Positions 54,142 through 63,727 of a stretch of DNA of 64,000 nucleotides are shown here, in pieces. The stretch is from Acinetobacter parvus DSM 16617 = CIP 108168 (GTDB lineage: Bacteria > Pseudomonadota > Gammaproteobacteria > Pseudomonadales > Moraxellaceae): positions 365,014-429,013 of the forward strand of contig NZ_KB849212.1 in the NCBI RefSeq assembly GCF_000368025.1, given 5' to 3'. Every line of letters begins with the position of its first letter. Within the stretch, counting starts at the first letter, position 1. The notes below the pieces were generated by a model. That model did not search any database and was not told where the DNA came from. It saw nothing but the letters and a program-made list of their open reading frames with translations. A program made the translations under genes and the position numbers.

Positions 54142-54260
54142 ACTCACCCACACTTTTTCACCACTTACACAATTTTCAATGAATTAAATTGTCGCGTTGA
54201 CCTCCATTTGGATTAAGATAGTCACTCTTTTACGGTTTCATCTTTTTATTAGGTCTTGTT

Positions 54261-55706
54261 ATGTCACAGGCAAATGCCAGTTTTGCAAAAAATACTCCAA
54301 AGACAGAGAGTAACGTGAATGACTCAGGTCAATTGAAAGAATTTAGAACGCCACCGCATAATCTGGCGATTGAACAGGCAGTACTGGCGGCTTTAATGAC
54401 GGTTGCTGAATCATTTGAACAAGTCGGTGACTTGCTGAAAGAGAATGATTTTTATGCCACACGCCATAAATATATTTACCGTGCCATTGAAAAACTGGCA
54501 CAGGAAAACTCGCCTTATGACGCGGTTCTGGTCAATGACTGGTTACTCAAGCAAAACCTGCTGGATGCGATTGGTGGTGAAGAGTATTTAATGCAATTGA
54601 TGGCAGATTCTCCATCAAGCTTCTATAACCTTGAAATCTATGCCAGTAAGATTAAGGAATTTTCAACCTTACGCAGCATGATCAAGGTCAGCACAGATAT
54701 TTTACAAAATGCCTATGACACCAAGGGCCGTCCTGTCAGCGAAATTCTGGACTTGGCTGAAACCAATATTTTCTCTCTGGCAGAACAGCATAACAACAAT
54801 AAAAAGGATTCAGGCCCAAAATCAATCAGTTCAGTCACTGCGGATGTGATTAGCAAACTGGATGAGCTGTCCAAAATGGATGGCAATATCACAGGCCTTT
54901 CCACAGGTTTCCTTGAACTGGACAATAAAACCTATGGGATGCAGGCAGGTGATTTAATTATTGTCGCGGCTCGTCCCTCTATGGGTAAAACCACATTTGC
55001 CATGAATCTGGTTGAAAGCGTTTTATTTAACAGCAATCTTCCTGCCCTTGTTTACTCAATGGAGATGCCTGCGGATTCCATCGCCATGCGTTTGATTTCC
55101 TCCTATGGCAAAGTGCATCAAGGCCATCTGCGTTCAGGTAAGCTGGATGGAGATGAATGGTCAAAGGTTACAGGCACGATTTTGCAGTTACAGGAAAAAC
55201 ATCTTTATATTGATGATTCCTCTGCTCTGCCACCAACGGAGGTTCGGGCACGTGCCAGACGTATTGCTAAAATGCATGATGGAAAAATTGGCTGCATCAT
55301 GGTCGATTACTTGCAGTTAATGAAAGTGCCAGGTATGGGTGATAACCGTGTTGGTGAGATTTCGGAAATTTCCCGAAGCCTGAAAGCATTGGCAAAAGAA
55401 ATGCAATGTCCAGTAATTGCTCTCTCACAGCTGAACCGTTCCTTAGAGAACCGACCTAATAAACGCCCTGTGATGTCAGACTTGCGTGAATCTGGTGCAA
55501 TTGAACAGGATGCGGACTTAATCATGTTTATTTACCGTGACGAAGTCTACAATAAAGAATCTAAAGAAGCAGGCACAGCCGAAATTATTATTGGTAAACA
55601 GCGTAACGGCCCAATTGGTACGGTGCGTCTTGCTTTTGAAGGACAATATACGCGTTTTAGTAACTTATCTCCTGAGTATTATGCTCAGTATGATGATGAA
55701 GAGTAA
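54261..55706 (+). CDS. dnaB: Replicative DNA helicase
   Basis: This 481-aa hexameric helicase has an N-terminal domain (about 30-130) followed by a RecA-like motor with Walker A ARPSMGKTT (237-245), Walker B IMVDYLQLM and the SQLNRSLENRPNKRPVMSDLRESGAIEQDADLI-type region. The N-terminal 28 residues are polar and variable. It lies between the HxlR gene and a convergent hypothetical gene; alr follows further downstream as in other Gammaproteobacteria. Confidence 0.97.
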   Translation: MSQANASFAKNTPKTESNVNDSGQLKEFRTPPHNLAIEQAVLAALMTVAESFEQVGDLLKENDFYATRHKYIYRAIEKLAQENSPYDAVLVNDWLLKQNLLDAIGGEEYLMQLMADSPSSFYNLEIYASKIKEFSTLRSMIKVSTDILQNAYDTKGRPVSEILDLAETNIFSLAEQHNNNKKDSGPKSISSVTADVISKLDELSKMDGNITGLSTGFLELDNKTYGMQAGDLIIVAARPSMGKTTFAMNLVESVLFNSNLPALVYSMEMPADSIAMRLISSYGKVHQGHLRSGKLDGDEWSKVTGTILQLQEKHLYIDDSSALPPTEVRARARRIAKMHDGKIGCIMVDYLQLMKVPGMGDNRVGEISEISRSLKALAKEMQCPVIALSQLNRSLENRPNKRPVMSDLRESGAIEQDADLIMFIYRDEVYNKESKEAGTAEIIIGKQRNGPIGTVRLAFEGQYTRFSNLSPEYYAQYDDEE

Positions 55707-55727
55707 TGATTGCATTGCTCTTTTTTA

Positions 55728-56375
55728 TTAAAACCATGATTTAATCTGACTTATTAACTTTGCCCACCATAGTTTCCAACTTGAGACTAAATTTAAATTT
55801 TGACTATTTTCTTTCATTTCAAATGATGGAAATGCTTTATTGAGTTGTTCACATGTTGGATATTTTTGTTGAAGTTGTGCTAAGTAATGTGATTGATCAT
55901 ATTGTATAAACCCATCTAATATACCAATCGTTTTAATACCAATTGTTTTCCGCCCCCCGATTGTACACTTTGCCATCTGTCGATTCCAAGCTAAAAACGG
56001 CTGCACTGGTCTAGAAACACTGAGCTGATTATGAGCACAACTCAAAGTTGCAAATGAAGCAATTTGATATTGTTCAAGTTTAGCAAAGTCAGGAGTATAA
56101 GCTAAACCTATGATCAAACTGCCCTTTTCAATATTTTGACTAGAAAATGTACTTTTCCATTGTGTAGGTTTTTTATATTTAACTTCATCTAGTTTTGAGC
56201 GAAAAATAAATTGACCTGAACTCAGTTGAAAGATGAAGTCTGAACTCCCCTGTACTGCCAGTGAATCGTGGTAACGGGCAATAAATACGTCATTAGGTGA
56301 ATGTGGCATACAAGCCATAACTGCCTGACAGAAAAATAATATAGTCCATCCCAGATAACAAAATATTTTCATCAT
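55728..56375 (-). CDS. Hypothetical secreted protein, 215 aa
   Basis: I do not recognise this protein. An N-terminal signal peptide (CYLGWTILFFCQAVMA, cleavage before or at CMPHSP) precedes a mature part with at least three cysteines (CMPH, LSCAHN, KCTIGG). A C-terminal hydrophobic LVSSWKLWWAKLISQIKSWF segment may touch the membrane. It is inserted between dnaB and alr in the opposite direction. Confidence 0.6.
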   Translation of the reverse strand: MMKIFCYLGWTILFFCQAVMACMPHSPNDVFIARYHDSLAVQGSSDFIFQLSSGQFIFRSKLDEVKYKKPTQWKSTFSSQNIEKGSLIIGLAYTPDFAKLEQYQIASFATLSCAHNQLSVSRPVQPFLAWNRQMAKCTIGGRKTIGIKTIGILDGFIQYDQSHYLAQLQQKYPTCEQLNKAFPSFEMKENSQNLNLVSSWKLWWAKLISQIKSWF

Positions 56376-56774
56376 TTATTCAACATATCCAAGTTTAAAA
56401 TACATTTTTTAATCTCTCTTTGAGTTCGTTTAAATTACAAACCCACGCTCCACATTCATCTGATTTTTACCCTAACTCGTAAAGTTCAGAATTTTCCTAA
56501 GTGAGAGCATCTAACGCCATGATAGCTTTTAGAATGTATAATTTTATATAAAAATAAAGCCTGAAACTTTTACAAATTAGTTGCAATCAATAACCTATAT
56601 ATTTTTCGATCTTAAGTTAATTTATGATCAAAAACTTAGATGTTCGTGTCTATTTGAGCTTGATAAGTCTACAATAGTGAATATTTTTAAATAGAACTAT
56701 TTTTAGTATTTATTTATCACTCAACAGTGTATCTAACACAAATTACCAATTGTCATTCCCAAGGAGTAACGAGG
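56376..56774. other. 399-base gene-free region upstream of alr
   Basis: This stretch is AT-rich and has no coding frame I can support. It must carry the promoters of alr (plus) and of the hypothetical gene (minus). Near its end, AAGGAG at 56761-56766 is the alr ribosome-binding site. I see no palindrome or repeat worth naming. Confidence 0.7.
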
Positions 56775-57848
56775 GTGCGCCAAGCAACAGTTTATATTGA
56801 CAGTCAGGCACTGCAATATAATTTAAACCGTGTCAAACAACTTGCCCCAACAGCGAAAATTGTCAGCATGGTCAAGGCCAATGCTTACGGACATGGTGTA
56901 AAAGAATGCTTAGCAGCCTTAAAGGATAGCGATGCTTTCGGTGTCGCTTGCGTTGAAGAAGCCTTAGAAATCCGAGAGTTGGGATATACACAGCCCATCA
57001 CCCTGATTGAGGGTGTTTTTTCTGAAAATGAAATGATTCAAGTGATTGGACAAAAACTGGAATGTGTTGTTCATCAGACCCCGCAGGTTGAATGGTTAAT
57101 TGCCCATAAAGATCATTATAACGCTTTGAACCTAAAGGTCTGGGTAAAGCTGAATAGCGGTATGAATCGCTTGGGTTTTAAACCGACAGAAATTATTGAA
57201 GTGATTCAACGCTTAAAATCACATGGTTTTACCTGTGTACTCACCATGCACTTTGCCAACGCTGATTCAGATCATCCATTAAATGAACAACAAAAAAACC
57301 AGTTTCTACAAGTAAAACAAGCATGTGAACCGATTCTGGCATCGTGTTGCAATTCTGCGGCAATCTATAAATATCCTGAACTACATTTCGACTTTGTTCG
57401 TCCAGGAATCATGTTGTATGGTGCAACGCCTTTTGCCGATCAAAACGTCCATACGCTTGATCTCAAACCCGTGATGACATTTAGTGCTAGAATTATTGCG
57501 CTTAATTCTATTCAACAAGGCGAATCTGTAGGTTACGGTTCAACCTTTACAGCAGCACAGCCTATGAAGATTGCCATCGTCTCAATTGGCTATGGTGATG
57601 GTTATCCAAGAGCTTATATCAAACCAAATTTTGTGGCGATTGATGAACAACTTGTTCCTGTTATTGGTCGTGTCAGTATGGATATGATTGCCATTGATGT
57701 CACTGGTTTGGACGTTGAATTAGGCACGCAAATTGAGTTATGGGGCAAACACCGTTTGTTGGATGATGTCGCCACGGCCAATGGCACCATTGGCTATGAA
57801 CTGCTATGTCGCTTGAGCCAACGTCCAAAACGTCAACTCTTGTATTAA
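56775..57848 (+). CDS. alr: Alanine racemase
   Basis: This 357-aa PLP enzyme makes D-alanine for peptidoglycan. PLP lysine K34 is in SMVKANAYGHG, and catalytic Tyr lies in ESVGYGSTF. I chose GTG at 56775 because AAGGAG is 8 bases upstream and the protein then starts at the conserved RQATVYIDSQAL; the ATG at 56727 would add 16 unlikely residues. A hairpin follows the stop. Confidence 0.94.
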   Translation: MRQATVYIDSQALQYNLNRVKQLAPTAKIVSMVKANAYGHGVKECLAALKDSDAFGVACVEEALEIRELGYTQPITLIEGVFSENEMIQVIGQKLECVVHQTPQVEWLIAHKDHYNALNLKVWVKLNSGMNRLGFKPTEIIEVIQRLKSHGFTCVLTMHFANADSDHPLNEQQKNQFLQVKQACEPILASCCNSAAIYKYPELHFDFVRPGIMLYGATPFADQNVHTLDLKPVMTFSARIIALNSIQQGESVGYGSTFTAAQPMKIAIVSIGYGDGYPRAYIKPNFVAIDEQLVPVIGRVSMDMIAIDVTGLDVELGTQIELWGKHRLLDDVATANGTIGYELLCRLSQRPKRQLLY

Positions 57849-57860
57849 GCAGATTAAAAG

Positions 57861-57891
57861 ATAGGTCAGGAATTTATGATTACTGACCTAT
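57861..57891 (+). terminator. Hairpin after alr
   Basis: ATAGGTCAG and CTGACCTAT form a 9-bp stem 12 bases after alr; the downstream T-tract is weak. Confidence 0.6.
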
Positions 57892-57951
57892 TCGATGTAT
57901 TATAAAAATTAGCTTAAACCAAAAACAAGCACAAACCAATATCTTGGATTT

Positions 57952-58380
57952 TTAAGCCACCTCATCCATTTGTATATCCGCAAGCAATGGAATCAATGCT
58001 GCAATCAAACCCTCATTTAACAAATAGGGATTAAACTCGGCCTGTTGTAGATGCTGCTGGAAAAACTCTGAAACTTGACTATTTTTCCGCACAAATTTCA
58101 TTGACCAATCGTTGAAATGACCTTGTGAGATGCGTTGAGGATTAAAAATATAAATCTGATGATGGCGAGGGTCTTGCCTGATTTTATCAAGCAGTTCCAA
58201 AATAACTGCTTGTTCTCCCTCCAGACACTGGAAAAAATAACCATCTGCAAAGTACAGCACACCATGTATATTATTCACATAATTAAAATGGTGTGCCTCA
58301 TTTAAAACTTCTCTTAAATCAAGTGGCAAATATGATTTTTCAGAAGTACTGGTACTGGCATAACAAAGTTGAAATATCAT
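57952..58380 (-). CDS. BLUF-domain blue-light photoreceptor
   Basis: This 142-aa protein consists of one BLUF domain, which binds FAD. The residues of the light-sensing hydrogen-bond network are visible: Y7 in QLCYAST, a candidate Asn at 33, and Q51 in YFFQCLEGEQ. The C-terminal 45 residues form short helices without an output domain, as in BlsA of Acinetobacter. Such short BLUF proteins act by binding partner proteins, often regulators. It lies between alr and the Anbu operon, 51 bases from the anbu stop, same strand. Confidence 0.92.
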   Translation of the reverse strand: MIFQLCYASTSTSEKSYLPLDLREVLNEAHHFNYVNNIHGVLYFADGYFFQCLEGEQAVILELLDKIRQDPRHHQIYIFNPQRISQGHFNDWSMKFVRKNSQVSEFFQQHLQQAEFNPYLLNEGLIAALIPLLADIQMDEVA

Positions 58381-58431
58381 TTTTTCTTACACTTATAAAG
58401 CATTTTAGTTCATTATGCCTGTCTTTGCTGA

Positions 58432-59166
58432 CTAGCCCCAATAATCTACTGTTGGTTTTGGTAGTTCCTGCAAACCACGGCGCAAGGTATCAGACCACTG
58501 CTTACTAATTTGGCTAAAGTAAGGGTCTTCCTCACTGATGCGCTTGCCCTCTGGAATCATAAAACTGTCTTTATGATAGACCAACGCGTCTAAAGGTAAT
58601 CCAACAGAAACATTAGACCTTAATGTTGAATCAAAAGAGATCAAACTGCAACGTAATGCATCATCTAATGGCATCGTATAGTGCAGTGCACGATCTAAAA
58701 TTGGCTTTCCATATTTACTTTCACCAATCTGGAAATATGGGGTATCGGTAGTCGCACAAATAAAATTGCCTTGAGGATAGACATTATAAAGTTGCATCTC
58801 ATCACCCTGTATCTGTCCACCTACCAAAATACTACAGGAATAATTCATCTGTTCCTGAGTATCAGTCGTAACATCCTCAAGCACCTTACGCAAAGTCTTC
58901 CCAATTAATTCAGCAACTTCAAACATGGTATTTGCGCTATATAAATTTGGCTCTTGATGTAATGCTAAAGCATTTTGTAAATGACCAATAACAGCTTGGG
59001 TTGTTGCTAAATTACCTGCCGTTTGCAATGCAATAAAACGCTCACCCTCAATACCAAAGGTATGTAATTTACGAAATACAGAAATATGATCGACCCCTGC
59101 ATTAGTTCGAGTATCACTAATCAATACCAAACCCTGCTCTAATCTTAATGCACAACAATAGGTCAT
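58432..59166 (-). CDS. Anbu, proteasome-like (Ntn-hydrolase) protein
   Basis: This 244-aa protein has the proteasome/HslV fold: T2 as candidate N-terminal nucleophile after Met removal (MTYCCALR), SDTRTNAG with D17, and K33 in FRKLHTFG. Anbu subunits form open rings; peptidase activity has been hard to show. I chose the ATG at 59166 so that Thr follows Met; the upstream in-frame start would bury the active site. It is last of four co-directional genes that are conserved together in many bacteria. Confidence 0.9.
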   Translation of the reverse strand: MTYCCALRLEQGLVLISDTRTNAGVDHISVFRKLHTFGIEGERFIALQTAGNLATTQAVIGHLQNALALHQEPNLYSANTMFEVAELIGKTLRKVLEDVTTDTQEQMNYSCSILVGGQIQGDEMQLYNVYPQGNFICATTDTPYFQIGESKYGKPILDRALHYTMPLDDALRCSLISFDSTLRSNVSVGLPLDALVYHKDSFMIPEGKRISEEDPYFSQISKQWSDTLRRGLQELPKPTVDYWG

Positions 59167-59182
59167 CTTTCTCTCTTCACAC

Positions 59183-59962
59183 TCAACAAGCCAAAACTTG
59201 AACACTGGATGTCATAATTTCAACACCCCCCTGTTCACGCACACCACGTACGGGCGCAACATCCAGATAATCACGGCCAATTGCCACATAGATATGACTT
59301 TTGGGCGTGAATATCTGGTTACTGATATCGAAACAATACCATTCATTTTCCACAAAAACTTCTGCCCATGCGTGACTGGCAAGGTGTGGCTGGTTTTGAT
59401 CGTATAAATAACCCGACACATAACGGGCGGGTAATTGTAACGCACGGCACATGGCAATAAACACATGTGCATGATCCTGACATACACCTTGCCCAGCATA
59501 AAATGAATCTATTGCAGAAGTCGTTACAGATGTGCTTTCAGGCTGATAAGGGATGTGCTGTAAAATCTGCTCTGCCAATAAAATAAGGTGGTGGCGGTCT
59601 TTCACTTTTACAATAGTCTGGGCAAAATCCCGCATCATCGAGTCACAACAGGTCATTTGTGTGCCCTGTAAAAACAATATTGGTGAAACACCAGTGTCCA
59701 CATAACCCAGTTCAGTATCATACAAATCAACAACCCCCTGCGCCATAATGGTCAGGTAATGGTAGTCATGTCGCTGGCTTGCCGTAATCCAGAGGTTGTT
59801 AAAGGCATCAAGTTTACTGGTGTATTGCCCTGGAACGCTAATATGCCAGGACTCAACCAACTGGTGCCGTGAACTCTGCGGTATCATTTTAATCGACTGC
59901 ACACTATTCCGTGCAGCCTGCGTATAATGATAATGCGTTTGATGATTCACCATCAATTTCAT
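59183..59962 (-). CDS. Transglutaminase-like protein of the Anbu operon
   Basis: This 259-aa protein has an N-terminal beta-rich region and a transglutaminase/papain-like core with the triad C161 (GQGVCQDHAHV), H197 (SHAWAEVF) and D212 (YCFDISN). No signal peptide is evident. It may cleave or ligate peptide or amide bonds made by the ATP-grasp enzyme of the same operon, as proposed for this gene cluster. Its ATG overlaps the alpha-E stop by 4 bases. Confidence 0.9.
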   Translation of the reverse strand: MKLMVNHQTHYHYTQAARNSVQSIKMIPQSSRHQLVESWHISVPGQYTSKLDAFNNLWITASQRHDYHYLTIMAQGVVDLYDTELGYVDTGVSPILFLQGTQMTCCDSMMRDFAQTIVKVKDRHHLILLAEQILQHIPYQPESTSVTTSAIDSFYAGQGVCQDHAHVFIAMCRALQLPARYVSGYLYDQNQPHLASHAWAEVFVENEWYCFDISNQIFTPKSHIYVAIGRDYLDVAPVRGVREQGGVEIMTSSVQVLAC

Positions 59963-60561
59963 GCGAACACCTCAAATTGATTTTCCAGTTTATAGGTAAA
60001 TGCATAAAACTGGTTCAAGTCAGGTTGATTTTTCAATATTTTCCAACTTGGTTGCAAATCATCCCAACCTAAATGAAATAATCGTTCAATCACTGAATCA
60101 ATCGTATTCAGCACATCATGAATATTATGCTGCAACCGAAAACAGGTATCAATTTGCTCCATACCCTGTCCAATATGAAAAAATAAAGCAATATCCTCTT
60201 GTTCTGTTTTCAGGATTGCACAACATTCCTTTACGATATTCTGGATAGTTGGCACATCAGGTATAACATTTTTTATTAGCTGGTTCAGCTCGGCATAAGT
60301 TTCAGAACTCAATAGTCCCCTCAGTTCCTGAATATTATCCCGGGCAATCTCAAGCTGGCTCATCAAGGAATATGGCTGTTGCCGATCCAGCATAAATTGG
60401 TTCAAACTTTCAGCATCATCAATATGCAGACACAATGCCTGTGCAAATCTTGCTGCCTGTTGGTCATCTGTAAAGGGCAAATGACTCGCCATATACTCAA
60501 TACGAAATAAATAACGACCTAACCAATAAATATGTTGAGCACTTGAGCTAAGTAAAAGCAT
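59959..60561 (-). CDS. Alpha-E (DUF403) protein of the Anbu operon, short form
   Basis: This 200-aa all-helical protein starts MLLLSSSAQHIYWLGRYLFRIEYMA, the hallmark of alpha-E domains. Family members are commonly near 310 aa, so this one is about a third shorter, but I see no stop or frameshift that would make it a fragment; the C-terminus ends in a plausible helix. Alpha-E proteins always accompany ATP-grasp and transglutaminase partners, yet their role is unknown. Confidence 0.82.
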   Translation of the reverse strand: MLLLSSSAQHIYWLGRYLFRIEYMASHLPFTDDQQAARFAQALCLHIDDAESLNQFMLDRQQPYSLMSQLEIARDNIQELRGLLSSETYAELNQLIKNVIPDVPTIQNIVKECCAILKTEQEDIALFFHIGQGMEQIDTCFRLQHNIHDVLNTIDSVIERLFHLGWDDLQPSWKILKNQPDLNQFYAFTYKLENQFEVFA

Positions 60562-60652
60562 AAATCTCCTCCCTTATTAATCATAAATTCCTGTGAAATA
60601 TCGCACTGCACACAAAGGATATGTGCAATGTTATTGCTGCATAGGAAAGATG

Positions 60653-62224
60653 TTAGGAGTGCAGCGATTCCACCACCCAGGTATCCTTAATGCCGCCACC
60701 CTGAGAAGAGTTGACCACCAGCGAACCTGCCTGCATAGCCACCCGCGTTAATCCTCCTGGCACAATTTCCGTACGGTAAGGTGAACTCAATACAAATGGG
60801 CGTAAATCAATATGTCGCTCAGCAACGCCATCTGTGGTCAATGTCGGTGCAACTGACAGTGCCAAGGTTGGCTGTGCAATATATAAATGCGGGGTCTGCA
60901 TAATTTTCTGTCTAAATTGCTCAATTTGCTGTTGATCCGCTTGAGGCCCAATCAACATGCCATATCCACCTGAACCCTGTGCTTCCTTAACCACCAACTT
61001 TTCCAGATTGTTGAGCACATAATCCAGTTGTTCACTGTCTCGGCATTGATAAGTAGGCACATTACTTAAAATCGGGGTTTCTCCCAGATAATACTGAATC
61101 ATTTGGTCAACATAAGGATAGATTGACTTGTCATCAGCAACCCCTGTTCCTGGTGCATTAGCAATCACCACATTGTTCTGTAGATAGGCCGACATCAAAC
61201 CCGCCACACCAAGCGTACTGTCAGCACGGAATACCAGTGGGTCTAGAAACTCATCATCAACACGGCGATAAATCACATCCACCTGCTGACGGCCACGAAT
61301 GGTTTTTGCAAAGACCTTGTCATTCTCAACAAAAAGATCACGACTTGTCACCAGCGGCACATCCATTTCACGCGCCAAAAAGGCGTGTTCATAGTAGGCA
61401 CTGTTAAAACGGCCTGGAGTCAGCACCACAATAAAGGGCTTATCAACATAGGCATTCTCTTCCAGAATAGCCCTTAATAAAGTTGGGTATTGTTCAATCC
61501 CCTGTAAATTATTGCTACTGCACAAATCAGGCATCAATTTTTGGCTGATTTTTCGGCTTTCCAGCATATAAGACACCCCTGATGGCGTTCTTAAATTGTC
61601 CTCAAGCACAAAGAAATCACCTCGCCCATCTCGAATAATGTCTATGCCGCTGATTTGTGAATAAACCTTGCCTTTAAGATGATGCCTGAGCATATGCGGC
61701 TGAAAGGCTTCATGTGCCATCACCTGATGTGCGGGAATCAGCCCATCCTTAAGAATGTTTTGTTCATGGTAAATGTCATCCAGAAATAGATTTAGCGCCT
61801 TAACACGTTGTGCACAGCCTGATGATATTTTCTCCCATTGTTTTTTCTCAATGACACGCGGGATTAAGTCATAAGGAATGGTCCGCTCTGTTCCCTCCTG
61901 ATCCCCATACACATTAAAGGTGATACCCTGATACAAAAAATGCTGCTTTGCCTGCGCTCCCAGCACCTTTAACTCATCAAGGCTACGGATACTTAACCAT
62001 TGTTCAATCTTTTTTGATGCCTCTCCATTAAAGCTCTTATCATCGAGCATTTCATTAAAAAATTGTGATTTGAGTTGTTCAAACAGGTTAGTGGTAATAC
62101 TGCTCAGCTCTGGAATATCTGGAATATCTGGAATAAATGTGGACGAATATACCGAAACCGCTGCCGTTTGGTCTGGAGAATAATAATCTGTACTGATATT
62201 TAGATTGTGTTCTTGTTCTGGCAT
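60653..62224 (-). CDS. Circularly permuted ATP-grasp protein of the Anbu operon
   Basis: This 523-aa protein matches the circularly permuted type 2 ATP-grasp family: GITFNVYGDQEGTERTIPYDLIPRVI, FLDDIYHEQNILKDG, DGRGDFFVLEDNLRTPSGVSYMLE and KEAQGSGGYGMLIGP. Such enzymes are predicted to form peptide or amide bonds. It is the first gene of the operon. The N-terminal 35 residues are variable and contain a threefold IPD/IPDIPE repeat from a 9-base tandem repeat (62112-62135). Confidence 0.92.
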   Translation of the reverse strand: MPEQEHNLNISTDYYSPDQTAAVSVYSSTFIPDIPDIPELSSITTNLFEQLKSQFFNEMLDDKSFNGEASKKIEQWLSIRSLDELKVLGAQAKQHFLYQGITFNVYGDQEGTERTIPYDLIPRVIEKKQWEKISSGCAQRVKALNLFLDDIYHEQNILKDGLIPAHQVMAHEAFQPHMLRHHLKGKVYSQISGIDIIRDGRGDFFVLEDNLRTPSGVSYMLESRKISQKLMPDLCSSNNLQGIEQYPTLLRAILEENAYVDKPFIVVLTPGRFNSAYYEHAFLAREMDVPLVTSRDLFVENDKVFAKTIRGRQQVDVIYRRVDDEFLDPLVFRADSTLGVAGLMSAYLQNNVVIANAPGTGVADDKSIYPYVDQMIQYYLGETPILSNVPTYQCRDSEQLDYVLNNLEKLVVKEAQGSGGYGMLIGPQADQQQIEQFRQKIMQTPHLYIAQPTLALSVAPTLTTDGVAERHIDLRPFVLSSPYRTEIVPGGLTRVAMQAGSLVVNSSQGGGIKDTWVVESLHS

Positions 62225-62436
62225 AGAAACCTCATCTCATCATTTATTTATCTCTTAAGTAAGCAATTTCAATGCCACCTATATAAAATGATCATTTTTG
62301 AAGCAGTTTTAAAAGTTTTAAGCAAATCTGCATTGGTTTCAGTCGTAAATACGTAATCTAAATGTGATGTACTTGCTAAATAATCGGAGTTTTTTTATTG
62401 TGTCAGCTCTAGCTCATTGAATTGCATATTACGCCT

Positions 62437-63438
62437 ATGTCATCCATACAAGAAAAAGAAACGTCAAACAGCCTTTATCGTCAATGGCAAATCTTGTCCC
62501 GCCTTTCTACGGGTAAATGGATGGGCACGCGTGAATTGCAGGAAATTCTGGAACGTGAGGGTATTGAGATTAGTTTGCGTACGATTCAACGTGACTTAAA
62601 TCAAATTTCACAGCGTTTTCCCATTGAAAGCAATAAAACGGTTCCGCAAGGCTGGCGCTGGCGTTCAGACGCGCCCATCCAGAGTTTGCCGCACATGACC
62701 AGCTCACAGGCGGTCACCTTTATGATGGTGGAAGAGCATTTACGCCATTTGCTTCCACCCAGCTTGCTTGAAGAAATGATGCCGTGGTTCGACTTGGCAA
62801 AACGCAGTCTTTCCACACAAAACAATGTCAGACAATGGATCAACCGTGTGCGCATTGTTCCAGCGACACAGCCGCTCATTCCGCCAATTGTGGATAAACA
62901 TGCACAGCAGGCAATTTATGAGGGACTGTTACAAGACAAGCAAATTGAATGTATCTATCGTGCCAGAACCCATCAGGGAGAAGATAAAACCTATATCCTC
63001 AATCCTCTGGCACTGGTACAAAAAGGTGCAGTGATTTATTTAATCTGTACCAGAAATGATAAAACTGAAGTGCAAACTTTTGCCCTGCACCGTTTTAAGG
63101 CAGCCACGGTTCTGGATAGTCGGGCACTGCATCCTGTCAATTTTGATATTGATCATTACATTGACTCAGGTGCACTGGGTTTCCGCGTGGATTACAGCAA
63201 ACCAACTGAACAAATTCAGTTAAAGCTAACCATGACGGAAAATACAGCCAAAAGCTTTTATGAAAGCCAGTTGAGCAAAGACCAGACCATTACGGCACTA
63301 GAGGAAAATATTGTTGAGGTGAACGCAACGGTTCCCTTTACGTCTCAACTGGTGTGGTGGTTACGCAGCTTTGGTAAAAAGCTGCTCAATATTGAACCGA
63401 GCATTGTATATAATGCTGTGAAAGAGATAGAAGATTAA
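62437..63438 (+). CDS. WYL-domain transcriptional regulator
   Basis: This protein of about 333 aa has an N-terminal winged helix (RQWQILSRLSTGKWMGTRELQEILEREGIEISLRTIQRDLNQI, about 15-65). The central WYL domain contains YILNPLALVQKGAVIYLICTRN and FALHRFKAATVLD, and a C-terminal WCX-like region follows. WYL domains bind nucleotides or other ligands. It is divergent from the Anbu operon (212 bases between starts) and may regulate it; this is inferred from orientation. The ATG at 62437 is preferred over a TTG at 62422. Confidence 0.87.
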   Translation: MSSIQEKETSNSLYRQWQILSRLSTGKWMGTRELQEILEREGIEISLRTIQRDLNQISQRFPIESNKTVPQGWRWRSDAPIQSLPHMTSSQAVTFMMVEEHLRHLLPPSLLEEMMPWFDLAKRSLSTQNNVRQWINRVRIVPATQPLIPPIVDKHAQQAIYEGLLQDKQIECIYRARTHQGEDKTYILNPLALVQKGAVIYLICTRNDKTEVQTFALHRFKAATVLDSRALHPVNFDIDHYIDSGALGFRVDYSKPTEQIQLKLTMTENTAKSFYESQLSKDQTITALEENIVEVNATVPFTSQLVWWLRSFGKKLLNIEPSIVYNAVKEIED

Positions 63439-63451
63439 CAAGGCAAAAGAT

Positions 63452-63727
63452 TTAACGTAATTGACTATCCTTACTTCCCCGCCGATTAAATAGCTCCAGT
63501 GCTTTGCTCTTTTCCTCAAGTTGTTGCTGGCAACGAATACAATATTTCACGCCTTTCATCGCTTCACGGCGGGCTTGAGGAATGGGCTCGCCACATTCTT
63601 CACAATATAGTGCGGCTTCTCCATCTTCATTATGAGAAAGACCTTGTCTTGCTTTTGCAATCGCATCATGAATTGTTGCATCAATCTGCTCCTGCTCTGC
63701 ACCGTCACGTGCCCAACCACCTGCCAT
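63452..63727 (-). CDS. DksA/TraR-family C4 zinc-finger protein (YbiI-like)
   Basis: This 91-aa protein has the zinc motif CEECGEPIPQARREA...YCIRCQQ and ends NRRGSKDSQLR. It is very similar in layout to E. coli YbiI, which also starts MASGWA. I therefore chose the ATG at 63727 (MAGGWARDGA) rather than the one at 63760. DksA relatives bind in the secondary channel of RNA polymerase; the role of this subgroup is not known. It is convergent with the WYL gene, 13 bases apart. Confidence 0.88.
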   Translation of the reverse strand: MAGGWARDGAEQEQIDATIHDAIAKARQGLSHNEDGEAALYCEECGEPIPQARREAMKGVKYCIRCQQQLEEKSKALELFNRRGSKDSQLR

